NCBI RefSeq assembly: GCF_000155975.1
Contig: NZ_GG730299.1
Coordinates: 868,041 to 932,040, forward strand
Reading direction: 5' to 3'
Origin: Citrobacter youngae ATCC 29220
Lineage (GTDB): Bacteria > Pseudomonadota > Gammaproteobacteria > Enterobacterales > Enterobacteriaceae
DNA: 64,000 nt
The notes beneath the pieces were generated by a model. That model did no database searches and was not told where the DNA came from. It saw nothing but the letters and a program-made list of their open reading frames with translations. Made by a program: the position numbers and the translations under genes. Shown here one piece after another: positions 42,916 through 52,847 of the stretch (position 1 is its first letter; each line of letters opens with the position of its first letter).

Positions 42916-43725
42916 ATGAGGTCGTTAGCTGATTTCGAATTTAATAAAGCGCCATTGTGTGATGGGATGATCCTGGCGTCGGAGTCTATCCGTCTGGATT
43001 TTCCAACACAAACTGTCTATGACGAACTGGAACGTCTGGTCAGTCTGGCGCAAGAAGAAATTAGCCAGCTCCTGTCTCAGGATGAGCAACTGGAAAAACT
43101 GCTGGCACTTTTTTACGGCGAATGGGGTTTTACGGATACCCACGGCGTCTATCGTCTTTCTGATGCACTATGGCTTGACCAGGTCCTGAAAAATCGTCAG
43201 GGCAGCGCGGTGTCGCTGGGCGCTATCTTACTGTGGATTGCCAACCGACTGGATCTGCCGCTGGTACCGGTGATTTTCCCGACACAGCTGATCCTGCGCA
43301 TTGAATCGCTCGATGGCGAAATGTGGCTAATCAACCCGTTCAATGGCGAAACGTTAAATGAACATACGCTGGAAGTGTGGCTGAAGGGGAATATCAGCCC
43401 GGTAGCAGAGCTGTTTAACGAGGATCTGGATGAAGCAGATAACGCGGAAGTGATCCGCAAACTGCTCGACACGCTGAAATCATCGCTGATGGAAGAGCGG
43501 CAAATGGAGCTGGCGTTACGTGCCAGCGAAGCATTATTACAGTTTAATCCTGAAGATCCGTATGAAATACGCGATCGTGGATTGATCTACGCGCAGCTGG
43601 AATGTGAACACGTTGCGCTGACGGATTTAAGTTATTTCGTTGAACAGTGTCCGGAAGACCCGATCAGCGAAATGATTCGTGCGCAGATTAATACTATTTC
43701 GCACAAGCAAATTGTATTGCATTGA
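42916..43725 (+). CDS. sirB1: SirB1 family TPR/transglutaminase-like protein (YchA)
   Basis: A 269-residue soluble protein of the SirB1 family: an N-terminal transglutaminase-like region (about 60-150, including SVSLGAILLWIANRLDLPLVPV) and a C-terminal pair of TPR-like helices (about 190-250, with LLQFNPEDPYEIRDRGLIY). Function is unknown. It is conserved between sirB2 and kdsA in enterics. Confidence 0.93.
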   Translation: MRSLADFEFNKAPLCDGMILASESIRLDFPTQTVYDELERLVSLAQEEISQLLSQDEQLEKLLALFYGEWGFTDTHGVYRLSDALWLDQVLKNRQGSAVSLGAILLWIANRLDLPLVPVIFPTQLILRIESLDGEMWLINPFNGETLNEHTLEVWLKGNISPVAELFNEDLDEADNAEVIRKLLDTLKSSLMEERQMELALRASEALLQFNPEDPYEIRDRGLIYAQLECEHVALTDLSYFVEQCPEDPISEMIRAQINTISHKQIVLH

Positions 43726-43751
43726 TTAATGACACTTTACCTACCGTTTAA

Positions 43752-44615
<864 letters not shown>

Positions 44616-44623
44616 GATAGCCG

Positions 44624-44660
44624 AACAGGCCGGGGCACTTGTCTCCGGCCTGTTATTTCT
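44624..44660 (+). terminator. Terminator after kdsA
   Basis: AACAGGCCGG / CCGGCCTGTT forms a perfect 10-bp stem (44624-44633 and 44645-44654), 9 bp past the kdsA stop codon and directly before the convergent reductase gene. The T-run is short. Confidence 0.8.
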
Positions 44661-44661
44661 G

Positions 44662-45375
44662 TCAGGCGCCAAACGCCCCGTCAATCGTATGCATTGCTCC
44701 CGTCACAAACCCGGCCTCCGGACCAGCCAGCCAGGCAACCATTCCGGCCACTTCTTCTGGTCGACCGTGTCGTTTTAGCGCCATAAAGCTGTGCATCAGC
44801 TCTTTCAATGGGCCTTCTGCTGGATTCGCATCGGTATCAATGGGACCCGGTTGCACCACGTTGACCGTAATTCCGCGCGAGCCGAAATCGCGCGCCAGCC
44901 CTCTTGCCAGCCCTTGCAGGGCAGATTTGCTTAACGCATAGGACGCCATACCGGCGATTGGCATACGGTCGCCGTTCACGGAACCAATAATGATAATCCG
45001 TCCACCGTCAGGCATTTGTCGCGCCGCCTCCACTGCTGCGTACCAGGGGGCGTGGATGTTAATGCGGAACAGGCGCTCAACGTCATCGGGATCCTGCTCC
45101 AGCGCATCACCGAACAGCACAATTCCCGCATTCACCACTAACACATCCAGCGGACCGCTTTGCCGAACCCGGTCGATGACCGCATCGCGATTGGCGCTAT
45201 CGGTTTGCGCCGTGTGGGAACCTGTTTCATCCGCAAGCGCTTTTGCCGCGTCTGCGGAGCCTGAATAGGTGAAGGTAACCGATGCGCCATCTGCGGCGAA
45301 ACGGCGCACGATAGCCGCACCAATTCCACGACTGCCGCCAAGAACCAGAACTGATTTGCCATTAAATGGGGACAT
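44662..45375 (-). CDS. BdcA-type short-chain dehydrogenase/reductase
   Basis: A 237-residue SDR with the NAD(P) motif VLGGSRGIGAAIV (about 12-24), the NAG motif (VVNAGIVLF), the catalytic serine in IIIGSVNG and the YxxxK pair in SYALSKSAL. It is close to E. coli BdcA, reported to bind cyclic-di-GMP and promote biofilm dispersal, but that gene lies elsewhere in E. coli, so this may be a paralogue. I chose the second ATG (45375) because AAGGCG precedes it by 6 bp. It is divergent from a BdcR-type regulator gene, the same pairing as bdcA-bdcR. Confidence 0.85.
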   Translation of the reverse strand: MSPFNGKSVLVLGGSRGIGAAIVRRFAADGASVTFTYSGSADAAKALADETGSHTAQTDSANRDAVIDRVRQSGPLDVLVVNAGIVLFGDALEQDPDDVERLFRINIHAPWYAAVEAARQMPDGGRIIIIGSVNGDRMPIAGMASYALSKSALQGLARGLARDFGSRGITVNVVQPGPIDTDANPAEGPLKELMHSFMALKRHGRPEEVAGMVAWLAGPEAGFVTGAMHTIDGAFGA

Positions 45376-45392
45376 GAGATACGCCTTGAACA

Positions 45393-45416
45393 ATTATGTA
45401 GTGGTTGATATATAAT
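45393..45416. promoter_or_regulatory. Candidate TetR operator in the bdcA/bdcR-like spacer
   Basis: ATTATGTA (45393-45400) and TATATAAT (45409-45416) form an inverted repeat (7 of 8 positions) with an 8-bp spacer in the 72-bp gap between the divergent reductase and regulator genes. Position and symmetry suggest the operator of the local TetR repressor, overlapping both promoters. Confidence 0.55.
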
Positions 45417-45447
45417 GTCCGCATGGTTTTCTGTCAACGGATTTGTA

Positions 45448-46038
45448 ATGAGCACTACAAAATATTCTCGCGCCCCTGGCCGACCACGTAATTTTGATCC
45501 GGAACTGGCTGTTGCCAAAGTACAGCCCTTATTTCACGCGCATGGATACGATGCAGTGAGCGTAGCGGATGTTACGCAGGCCCTGAACATCAAACCCCCC
45601 AGCTTCTATGCCGCTTTTGGGAATAAAATCGGTCTTTATGAACGCGTGCTTGGCCGCTATGTGCAAACCGATGCGATCCCTTTTGATGATATTTTGCGTT
45701 CTGACCGGCCGGTTGCCGAGAGCCTTGCGGCGTTGCTGGAGGAGGCGGCGCGACGCTATGCCGCGGATCCGCAGGCGCCTGGCTGTTTGGTTCTGGAGGG
45801 CACCCATAGCAACGATCCACAGGCTCGGCAGGTGGCTCGGGCTTTCTACTCGGTGGCGGAGCTTAAAATTCATGACTTTATCGCACAGCGGCACCCCGAC
45901 GTGGCTGATAGCCTGACCGATTACGTCAGCACCACGATGCTCGGTCTGTCGGGAAAAGCCCGTTGCGGGCATACGCTCGAACGTTTGCTATCCAGCGCAC
46001 AAATCGCCAGCCAGGCGGTGCTGCATCAGCTTTCCTGA
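45448..46038 (+). CDS. BdcR-type TetR family transcriptional regulator
   Basis: A 196-residue TetR-family repressor with an N-terminal helix-turn-helix (about 12-55, including GYDAVSVADVTQALNIKPPS and FYAAFGNKIGLYERVL) and a ligand-binding C-terminal domain with the CLVLEG stretch seen in BdcR/YjgJ-like proteins. It is divergent from the reductase gene, which it probably represses. The amidohydrolase gene follows 28 bp downstream in the same direction and could share its transcript. Confidence 0.87.
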   Translation: MSTTKYSRAPGRPRNFDPELAVAKVQPLFHAHGYDAVSVADVTQALNIKPPSFYAAFGNKIGLYERVLGRYVQTDAIPFDDILRSDRPVAESLAALLEEAARRYAADPQAPGCLVLEGTHSNDPQARQVARAFYSVAELKIHDFIAQRHPDVADSLTDYVSTTMLGLSGKARCGHTLERLLSSAQIASQAVLHQLS

Positions 46039-46066
46039 TTTTCATCACATGAAAAGGTAGATAAAT

Positions 46067-47758
46067 ATGATGGGTAAAATGGGACGTTGCTTTAATACTC
46101 CCCCTCCGGCTATTCGCAACGCAACGTTGGCCGCAATTCTGATCGGCGTTTCCTTTCTGGCTCATTCTCAGGACAAGGCCGATGTTATTTTGTATAACGG
46201 CAAGCTGATTACCATGGACGAGCAACAACCCAACGCGCAGGCGCTGGCGGTAAAAGGGCGTCATATTATTGCGGTGGGTAATAATGAAACGGTGAAAAAA
46301 TGGTCCGGGCCGAATACCAGAGAAATCAATCTTACGGGGCAAACCGTTATTCCGGGATTAATTGACGCACATTTGCATGGCATTCGGGGAGGGCGAACCT
46401 TCTTATTTGAAACTTACTGGTTTGATACTAAAAACTTACCCGATGCGTTAAATAAACTGTCGCAATCAGCGGCGCAGAAAACACCTGCGCAATGGGTGGC
46501 TGTCGCTGGATCATGGATACCTGAACAATTTGCAGAAAAGCGGGATCCGACGGTTCAGGAGCTGAATCAGGCGGTGCCTCATCATCCTGCGTATATACAA
46601 AGCCTTTATGACTATGCCCTGTTAAATCAAAAGGCTATCGAGACCCTCAAACTTAATAATTCGCAGCCGGATGTCCCGGCAGGAATCGTGATAGAACGCG
46701 ATGATAAAGGGCTGGCAACCGGAAAATTGCGCGGGACCATTGGCAGTTTTAACCAGCTTTTTGCCCAGATTAGCCAGACAGGTGATGTGGAAAAGAACCT
46801 AAACGCATTTGTTCGTTATTTAAATAAACGCGGCGTGGTCGGTTTTATCGATCCTTCAGCCGGGCATGAGCAAGCTTATCGTGATTTCTTTAAACTTCAG
46901 CAGCAGCAACCACTCAGGATACGGGTTGGATATCGTTTATCCGCACCGCCTGGTAATGAAACGGAATGGTTTAAACAACGTCTGGCATTTCGCCCGGCAA
47001 TGCATGATGACGGCAGAATAGCCTTTCTGGGCTTCGGTGAAAGCCTGGTGATGGCAATGAATGATGGCGTGCGGATGTCATCTGGGTTCGAGTCTTCAGC
47101 AGAGTCCCAACAAGAACAATTAAAGGTGCTACAGCTTGCCGCCAAAGAAGGGGTTGCCGTTGAAATACATGCCTACACCGATGACAGTGCGGATGCGATT
47201 TTAGATGTGATTAGCGAGGTGGCTAAATCGCATGATATTGCGCCGTTGCGCTGGTCTATTGCGCATCTCAATACCGGTACGCCCGAAACGATTGCCCGCA
47301 TGAAGAAATTAGGCTTAGCCTACTCTGTTCAGATGGGGCCATATTTTGAATCTCCCGCCATTGAACGCGCTAACGGTAAAACGGTGGCGGCGCTATCATC
47401 GCCCATTCAACCTGCGTTAGAGCAGGGGGTAATCGTTGCAGGCGGTACGGATGCGACGCGGATTGGCGTTGCGGGGGTATGGCATGCCATTGAATATCAT
47501 GTGACAGGTAAAGCACTCGACGGCTCGGTACGCCATGATACCCGCCAGTTAAGCCGGGAAGATGCGTTGAAAATGTATACCCGAAATGCCGCCTGGCTGG
47601 CTTTTGCTGAACAGCAAAGAGGAAGTTTGCAAGCAGGTAAGCTCGCCGATTTTGCGGTGCTGAATCAAGATATTATGGCTATTCCGGCAGATAAATTGCA
47701 CCAAACGGAATCGTTATTAACGTTTGTTGATGGTCAGCAGGTTTATCCGGAGTCATAA
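46067..47758 (+). CDS. Exported amidohydrolase (amidohydrolase 3 / YtcJ-like family)
   Basis: A 563-residue metal-dependent hydrolase. It has an N-terminal signal sequence (hydrophobic LAAILIGVSFLA, cleavage probably after AHS near residue 34), so it acts in the periplasm. The first metal-binding motif is GLIDAHLHG (about 97-105), further histidines are in EIHAYTDD and SIAHLNTG, and the terminal aspartate is in VAGGTDATRIG. Family members deacylate N-substituted formamides or hydrolyse cyclic amides; the substrate is unknown. Position after the TetR gene suggests shared control. Confidence 0.82.
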   Translation: MMGKMGRCFNTPPPAIRNATLAAILIGVSFLAHSQDKADVILYNGKLITMDEQQPNAQALAVKGRHIIAVGNNETVKKWSGPNTREINLTGQTVIPGLIDAHLHGIRGGRTFLFETYWFDTKNLPDALNKLSQSAAQKTPAQWVAVAGSWIPEQFAEKRDPTVQELNQAVPHHPAYIQSLYDYALLNQKAIETLKLNNSQPDVPAGIVIERDDKGLATGKLRGTIGSFNQLFAQISQTGDVEKNLNAFVRYLNKRGVVGFIDPSAGHEQAYRDFFKLQQQQPLRIRVGYRLSAPPGNETEWFKQRLAFRPAMHDDGRIAFLGFGESLVMAMNDGVRMSSGFESSAESQQEQLKVLQLAAKEGVAVEIHAYTDDSADAILDVISEVAKSHDIAPLRWSIAHLNTGTPETIARMKKLGLAYSVQMGPYFESPAIERANGKTVAALSSPIQPALEQGVIVAGGTDATRIGVAGVWHAIEYHVTGKALDGSVRHDTRQLSREDALKMYTRNAAWLAFAEQQRGSLQAGKLADFAVLNQDIMAIPADKLHQTESLLTFVDGQQVYPES

Positions 47759-47769
47759 AAGTCGACAAT

Positions 47770-47797
47770 GAAAACGGCCCTGTAAAGGGCCGTTGGT
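47770..47797 (-). terminator. Hairpin terminator between the amidohydrolase gene and chaA
   Basis: AACGGCCC / GGGCCGTT (47773-47794) with a 6-nt loop. On the minus strand it is followed by TTTTC, so it ends chaA. The plus strand lacks a T-run, but the stem may still help end the amidohydrolase transcript. Confidence 0.75.
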
Positions 47798-47813
47798 TCC
47801 GCCAAAATAATAA

Positions 47814-48914
47814 TCAGGCAAATATTGTCATCAGATAGGCGATAAATAGCGCCAGATGCGCTGCCCCGTTGAGCACATTGGTTCGTCCGGTGGAGAACGA
47901 GATGTGACACAGTACCAGCGACGAGACCATGACAATCATCTCCGGCGCGCCCAAAGCAAACACCAAATCATTGCCTGTCGCCCAGGCGATCAGCGTTACT
48001 ACCGGTACGGTGAGTGAAATTGTGGCTAATACTGAACCGAAGAACAAATTCATCGCCCGCTGTACCTGATTGTTCAGCACCGCTTTCAGCGCCCCCAATC
48101 CTTCAGGTGAGAGGATCAACAACGCCACCAGGAAACCGGTAAACGCCACGGGCGCATTGAGTTCAGTCAGCAAGGTTTCCAGCGGACTGGCGTTCATCTT
48201 GGTGACGGCGATAACGGCGATCAGGTGGATGATGAGCCAGGCCGCGTGCCACATATTGCTGTGCGCTGACGGCTTACCGTGATGCGGATCGTCGTCGTCA
48301 CCTTCATCTTCATGCTCGTAAATGAACAGGCTCTGGTGCGTTTTGGTTTGAATCAGCAAGAATACGCCGTACATTGCCGCAGAAATGAGCGCCACCAGTA
48401 GCGCCTGCGCAGTAGTAAAATTGGCGCCCGGTAACGCCATTGGAAACACCAGCACAATAATGGCCAGAGGAAACAGGGCGATTAAATACTGCTTAATACC
48501 AAACAGGTTCATATACTGAGTGGCAAATTTACGGCCGCCCAACAGTAATGAAAAACCAACCAAACCGCCGGTGACGATCATAATGATCGAATACAGCGTG
48601 TCGCGCATGAGCGTAGGCGCGGCATCGCCGGTCGCCATTAATGCGGAAATTAAGCTAACTTCAAGAATAACCACGGACAGGCTGAGGATCAGCGACCCGT
48701 AGGGCTCGCCAAGTCGATGTGCTAATACGTCCGCATGCCGGACAACGCTGAATGCGCTGCTTAATATACCAACAAGGGCAAGCGCATTAATGCCGATGAC
48801 CACTGGTAGTGACTGACTGCTCCCCCATAAGAACAGTACTACCAGTGCCAGAATCGGGAAGACGAGAGAGGTCTCCTTGTGGCGGGTTTTTACCGCCTCA
48901 TGTATTTGAGTCAT
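47814..48914 (-). CDS. chaA: Calcium/sodium:proton antiporter ChaA
   Basis: Inner-membrane CaCA-family antiporter that exports Ca2+, Na+ or K+ in exchange for protons at alkaline pH. The 366 residues equal E. coli ChaA, with about 11 membrane segments in two halves, each with a conserved acidic helix (VVILEVSLISALMATG; LILSPEGLGALKA). They are joined by an acidic cytoplasmic loop (YEHEDEGDDDDPHH). It is divergent from chaB. Confidence 0.96.
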   Translation of the reverse strand: MTQIHEAVKTRHKETSLVFPILALVVLFLWGSSQSLPVVIGINALALVGILSSAFSVVRHADVLAHRLGEPYGSLILSLSVVILEVSLISALMATGDAAPTLMRDTLYSIIMIVTGGLVGFSLLLGGRKFATQYMNLFGIKQYLIALFPLAIIVLVFPMALPGANFTTAQALLVALISAAMYGVFLLIQTKTHQSLFIYEHEDEGDDDDPHHGKPSAHSNMWHAAWLIIHLIAVIAVTKMNASPLETLLTELNAPVAFTGFLVALLILSPEGLGALKAVLNNQVQRAMNLFFGSVLATISLTVPVVTLIAWATGNDLVFALGAPEMIVMVSSLVLCHISFSTGRTNVLNGAAHLALFIAYLMTIFA

Positions 48915-49188
48915 TAAGTTAATTCTCCATCTCTGCAGGTATTTATAATTATAAAAGTATTAAAGAATGTAAAAAATAACAGAAAACGTGGTTTTGTAGG
49001 TGAGATTTTACGAAATTTTACCGCATCGTTTGTTTTCCTTCTCTAAGTGGTCAAAAACAAACATCTTGTTTATAGAGTGTTTAATTAACAGAAGGTTAGA
49101 TAAATAAATAATTTAAAAATGTCCATTGTTGGCACATCCAGGCATTGTTAACCACACTTAAGGTTTAGCCGAAAAAGAGGAGTTCACA

Positions 49189-49419
49189 ATGCCCTATAAA
49201 TCGAAAAGCGATCTGCCTGAGAGCGTACAGCACGTTCTGCCAGCCCATGCCCAGGACATCTATAAAGAAGCCTTTAACAGCGCCTGGGAACAGTATAAAG
49301 ATAAATCTGACCGTCGCGACGATGCCAGTCGAGAAGAGACGGCGCACAAGGTGGCGTGGGCCGCGGTGAAAAATGATTATCAAAAAGGGGAGGATGATAA
49401 ATGGCATAAAAAGACGTAA
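49189..49419 (+). CDS. chaB: Putative cation transport regulator ChaB
   Basis: A 76-residue soluble acidic/basic helical protein nearly identical to E. coli ChaB. It was proposed to regulate ChaA, but a direct mechanism is not established. The core DLPESVQHVLPAHAQDIYKE is the ChaB family signature. It starts after AGAGGAG and is followed by chaC after 196 bp. Confidence 0.95.
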   Translation: MPYKSKSDLPESVQHVLPAHAQDIYKEAFNSAWEQYKDKSDRRDDASREETAHKVAWAAVKNDYQKGEDDKWHKKT

Positions 49420-49615
49420 CAGTATCAATTATAATGTCTTTATAAATTAGCCGGAGTCATCCGTTAGCGAATCGTGCTACGCCGCGCCGTTACTGGCTTG
49501 CAAGCGAGCGGTGAATTGCCTATTGTCCAGCTATTGGTTTCAAAATGAGCAGTAAAAAGGCCCGGAAGGCGTCAAAAAAGTTGTCGCAGGGAAGCAGCAG
49601 TGGCGGAGGTGTAAG

Positions 49616-50311
49616 GTGTTAACGCGTGATTTTTTATTGAATGCCGACTGTAAGACGGCGTTTGGCGCTATTGAAGAATCACTACTCTGGTCAGCGGAAC
49701 AACGGGCAGCCTCACTGGCCGCCACGCTTGCTTGCCGACCAGATGATGGACCGGTGTGGATCTTCGGTTATGGATCGTTGATGTGGAACCCGGTCTTAGA
49801 ATTTGAAGAGTCCTGTACCGGGACATTAGTTGGTTGGCACCGCGCATTTTGCCTGCGCCTGACGGCGGGGCGAGGAACGGCCTGCCAGCCGGGACGTATG
49901 CTGGCACTGAAAGAGGGCGGACGCACTACCGGTGTGGCTTATCGCTTATCGGACGCATCGCTGGAGCAAGAACTTTCTCTGCTGTGGAAACGTGAAATGA
50001 TCACCGGTTGCTATCTGCCGACCTGGTGTCAGTTGGCGCTGGATGACGGTCGCACGGTAAACGCGCTGGTCTTTATTATGGATCCACGGCATCCGCTCTT
50101 TGAGTCGGATACGCGCGCGCAGGTGATCGCGCCGCTTATCGCCGCGGCCAGCGGACCTTTAGGCACCAATGCCCAGTATCTGTTCTCGCTGGAACAAGAG
50201 CTGGTGAAGCTGGGAATGCAGGATGATTGTCTTAACGATCTGGTGATTACGGTCAAACGGTTGTTGGGAGAGAATCTGCCGGAAGGTGTCATACGGCCCG
50301 GATTTGCATAG
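49616..50311 (+). CDS. chaC: Glutathione-specific gamma-glutamylcyclotransferase ChaC
   Basis: Cleaves glutathione to 5-oxoproline and Cys-Gly in the cytosol. The 231 residues match E. coli ChaC; the substrate-binding motif FGYGSLMWNP is near residue 50 and the catalytic glutamate lies in LLWKREMITGCY. The start codon is GTG at 49616, 6 bp after GGAGG. Downstream lies a short REP-like hairpin shared with the convergent small gene. Confidence 0.95.
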   Translation: MLTRDFLLNADCKTAFGAIEESLLWSAEQRAASLAATLACRPDDGPVWIFGYGSLMWNPVLEFEESCTGTLVGWHRAFCLRLTAGRGTACQPGRMLALKEGGRTTGVAYRLSDASLEQELSLLWKREMITGCYLPTWCQLALDDGRTVNALVFIMDPRHPLFESDTRAQVIAPLIAAASGPLGTNAQYLFSLEQELVKLGMQDDCLNDLVITVKRLLGENLPEGVIRPGFA

Positions 50312-50327
50312 CGTCGGCTGCGTTGTG

Positions 50328-50355
50328 TGCCCGATAGCCAGGGGCTTATCGGGCA
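50328..50355. repeat. REP-like hairpin between convergent genes
   Basis: TGCCCGATA / TATCGGGCA forms a perfect 9-bp stem with a 10-nt loop and resembles half of a REP palindrome. It lies between chaC and the convergent DUF1883-like gene, where it probably acts as a transcription end for both. Confidence 0.7.
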
Positions 50356-50363
50356 TTGCACGA

Positions 50364-50609
50364 TTACGCCGCAATAAAACTTATCGAATGTTCGAGCGAC
50401 TGACTGTGACTATCGATCAGTACGTTCCAGACGCCGGTATAAGGTACGGTCAACCATGCGTTATCACGATCCTGCACGCTTAAAATGTCGGACTGCGTGT
50501 CTTTAACGTGATTTTTCTCGCTCATCAGATGGATGTGACAGCGCCCGGAACAGCGCACAACCACCGTATCGCCACCAAATAACTTTAAACTCGCCTTCAC
50601 TAATGCCAT
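50364..50609 (-). CDS. Small DUF1883-like protein
   Basis: An 81-residue soluble protein with the DUF1883 pattern: GGDTVVVRCSGRCHIHLM in the N-terminal half and VPYTGVWNVLIDS in the C-terminal half. A ribosome-binding site (GGGGTG) precedes the ATG at proper spacing. Function is unknown; the predicted fold is an all-beta sandwich. It stands alone between chaC and ychN, with a 262-bp region upstream that contains a CRP-like TTCACA motif. I am fairly sure it is a real gene because the family pattern is complete. Confidence 0.78.
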   Translation of the reverse strand: MALVKASLKLFGGDTVVVRCSGRCHIHLMSEKNHVKDTQSDILSVQDRDNAWLTVPYTGVWNVLIDSHSQSLEHSISFIAA

Positions 50610-50825
50610 TTTTCACCCCGTTCTTGAAAACAACGTACTTTCTGTCGAAAGTGCTGCGTGATGTTGTTCACATTTCACTCATTGCATAACACCAAAGGGG
50701 GAGCAAGCGGATGCTGATTTTGATCAAAAAATGGCATAACGATTAAACAAAAGTGACAAAATCCCTCAAAACGGTTGAAAGGGCGTGCTAACGTTCAACG
50801 AAACCGCGCCCATCTAAGATTTAAT

Positions 50826-50864
50826 CCGGAAATTTCCGGCACTTTCAGTGCGCTTGCCTGAAAG
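50826..50864. repeat. Palindromes downstream of ychN
   Basis: A perfect 14-bp palindrome CCGGAAATTTCCGG (50826-50839) is followed by the inverted pair CTTTCAG / CTGAAAG (50842-50864), just past the ychN stop codon. The second hairpin probably ends ychN transcription; the role of the palindrome is unknown. Confidence 0.55.
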
Positions 50865-50871
50865 CGGCGCG

Positions 50872-51225
50872 TCAGAAGGTCAACACTTTATCTGCGTCCA
50901 GCGTCCATTGCGCCAGTTCCGGCAGTGTGCCCACGGCTACGCCGTCAATTAAAGGCAGGGGGGTGATCCCGCGACCGTCGGTACAGGTTTTGCACAGTTT
51001 TACCGGAACGTTTTGCGCCGTCAGGATCTCCAGCATCTGCTGAATGTTGTATCCCTCTGCGGGTTTCTGACCTCGTAATCCCGCCGTGACCGCATCCGAC
51101 ATTAAAAACAGACGCAGGTCCAGATCAGCGTCCTGTTCGCGTAGGGCAATGGCCAGACGCAGGCTGTTAAATAACGATTCGCTTCCATAGGCCGCACCGT
51201 TCGCGACGATCACTATCTTTTGCAT
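50872..51225 (-). CDS. ychN: DsrE/F-like sulfur-relay family protein YchN
   Basis: A 117-residue protein identical in length to E. coli YchN, a hexameric DsrE/DsrF-fold protein whose physiological role is unknown. The conserved cysteine lies in KLCKTCTDGRGI (about residue 77-80), fitting a sulfur-carrier function, and the N terminus MQKIVIVANGAAYGSESLFN is typical. It is monocistronic. Confidence 0.95.
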   Translation of the reverse strand: MQKIVIVANGAAYGSESLFNSLRLAIALREQDADLDLRLFLMSDAVTAGLRGQKPAEGYNIQQMLEILTAQNVPVKLCKTCTDGRGITPLPLIDGVAVGTLPELAQWTLDADKVLTF

Positions 51226-51433
51226 TTTGACTCCTGTTGTCGGATGGGAGGAATAATTTCTGGCGTGTATGGTACTCCCTGTACCAGACGGGGAAAAGAA
51301 AGCATGTGTCTACCCCTGATTATTCGGGTCAGAAAATCCCGAAAACAGGGATTAAGGCTGCAATTAAATGCTGAAGACGTTATGGTTTAGGTTAAGTGTG
51401 CCTGATGAATTAATTTAAGAAATAACCAACGAT

Positions 51434-52819
51434 TTGAGCCGTATTATCTATTTTCCTCTCGCCGTATTCGCACTCTTGCCACTGGCAGGGGGTATTGCCA
51501 GCGCACAGTCATCTTTTGTTCACCAGGCGGAAAACCCATTCGATAATAACAGCGATGGCTTGCCCGATCTCGGCATGGCGCCGGAGTCGCGGGCGGGCGA
51601 AAAACATTTTGCCGAAATGGTTAAGGCGTTTGGTGAAGCCAGCATGACCGATAACGGCCTTGATACCGGCGAACAGGCGAAGCAGTTCGCGTTCGGTCAG
51701 GTACGTGACACGGTCAGCGAACAGGTGAATCAGCGCCTGGAATCCTGGCTCTCTCCCTGGGGAAACGCCAGCGTCGGGTTGCAGGTTGATAACGAGGGCA
51801 GCTTTACCGGCAGCCGGGGAAGTTGGTTTATTCCGTGGCAGGACAATCAACGCTATCTTACCTGGAGCCAGTTGGGCCTGACGCAACAGAACGAGGGCTT
51901 AGTCAGTAATGCGGGGATTGGGCAGCGCTGGGTCCGCGACGGTTGGCTACTGGGCTACAACACGTTTTATGACAATCTGTTGGATGAAAATCTGCCCCGG
52001 GGCGGTCTGGGCGCAGAAGCGTGGGGCGAGTATTTGCGCTTATCCGCTAACTATTATCAACCGTTTTCCTCGTGGCAGGAGCGTTCAGCAACGCAGGAAC
52101 AACGGATGGCCCGCGGCTACGATCTGACCGCGCAAATGCGAATGCCGTTCTATCAACACCTCAATACCAGCGTCAGCGTTGAGCAGTATTTTGGCGACCG
52201 GGTGGATCTGTTTCATTCAGGAACCGGATACCATAATCCGGTGGCGGTGAACCTGGGGCTGACCTATACGCCTGTGCCGTTGGTGACGGTGACCGCGCAG
52301 CATAAGCAGGGCGAAAATGGTATCAGTCAGAATAACCTCGGATTAACGCTTAATTATCGTTTCGGCGTGCCGCTAAAAAAACAGCTGATGGTCAGTGAAG
52401 TGGCAAACAGTCGCTCGCTGCGCGGCAGCCGTTATGACGATCCGCAGCGGAACAGTTTGCCGACGCTGGAGTATCGCCAGCGTAAAACGCTGTCGGTGTT
52501 TTTGGCCACGCCGCCCTGGGACCTGAAACCTGGCGAGACGGTGGCGCTCAAGGTACAGGTGCGTAGCCTGCATGGCATCCGCCACCTTGCATGGCAAGGC
52601 GATACTCAGGCGCTGAGTTTGACCGCCGGCAGTAGTACCCGAAGCGCACAGGGCTGGACGATTATCATGCCGAAGTGGGACAGCAGAGAAGGGGCGACAA
52701 ACCGCTGGCGGCTGTCGGTAGTGGTAGAAGATGAGCTGGGCCAGCGTGTCTCTTCCAATGAGATCACGCTATCACTGACCGAACCGTTTATCACCGTTTC
52801 GGAAAATGATCCTCATTAG
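51434..52819 (+). CDS. ychO: Inverse autotransporter / invasin-like protein YchO
   Basis: A 461-residue outer-membrane protein of the intimin/invasin (inverse autotransporter) family. A signal peptide (cleavage after ASA near residue 24) precedes the conserved NPFDNNSDGLPDLGMAPES segment. A 12-strand beta-barrel follows (about 95-310, including SWFIPWQDNQRYLTWSQLGL), and a single immunoglobulin-like domain lies at 350-455. No long passenger is present, as in E. coli YchO. The start is a TTG at 51434 and no better ATG is in frame. It is convergent with narL. Confidence 0.88.
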   Translation: MSRIIYFPLAVFALLPLAGGIASAQSSFVHQAENPFDNNSDGLPDLGMAPESRAGEKHFAEMVKAFGEASMTDNGLDTGEQAKQFAFGQVRDTVSEQVNQRLESWLSPWGNASVGLQVDNEGSFTGSRGSWFIPWQDNQRYLTWSQLGLTQQNEGLVSNAGIGQRWVRDGWLLGYNTFYDNLLDENLPRGGLGAEAWGEYLRLSANYYQPFSSWQERSATQEQRMARGYDLTAQMRMPFYQHLNTSVSVEQYFGDRVDLFHSGTGYHNPVAVNLGLTYTPVPLVTVTAQHKQGENGISQNNLGLTLNYRFGVPLKKQLMVSEVANSRSLRGSRYDDPQRNSLPTLEYRQRKTLSVFLATPPWDLKPGETVALKVQVRSLHGIRHLAWQGDTQALSLTAGSSTRSAQGWTIIMPKWDSREGATNRWRLSVVVEDELGQRVSSNEITLSLTEPFITVSENDPH

Positions 52820-52847
52820 CAATGATGAATGATGTGCGAATGCGTTA

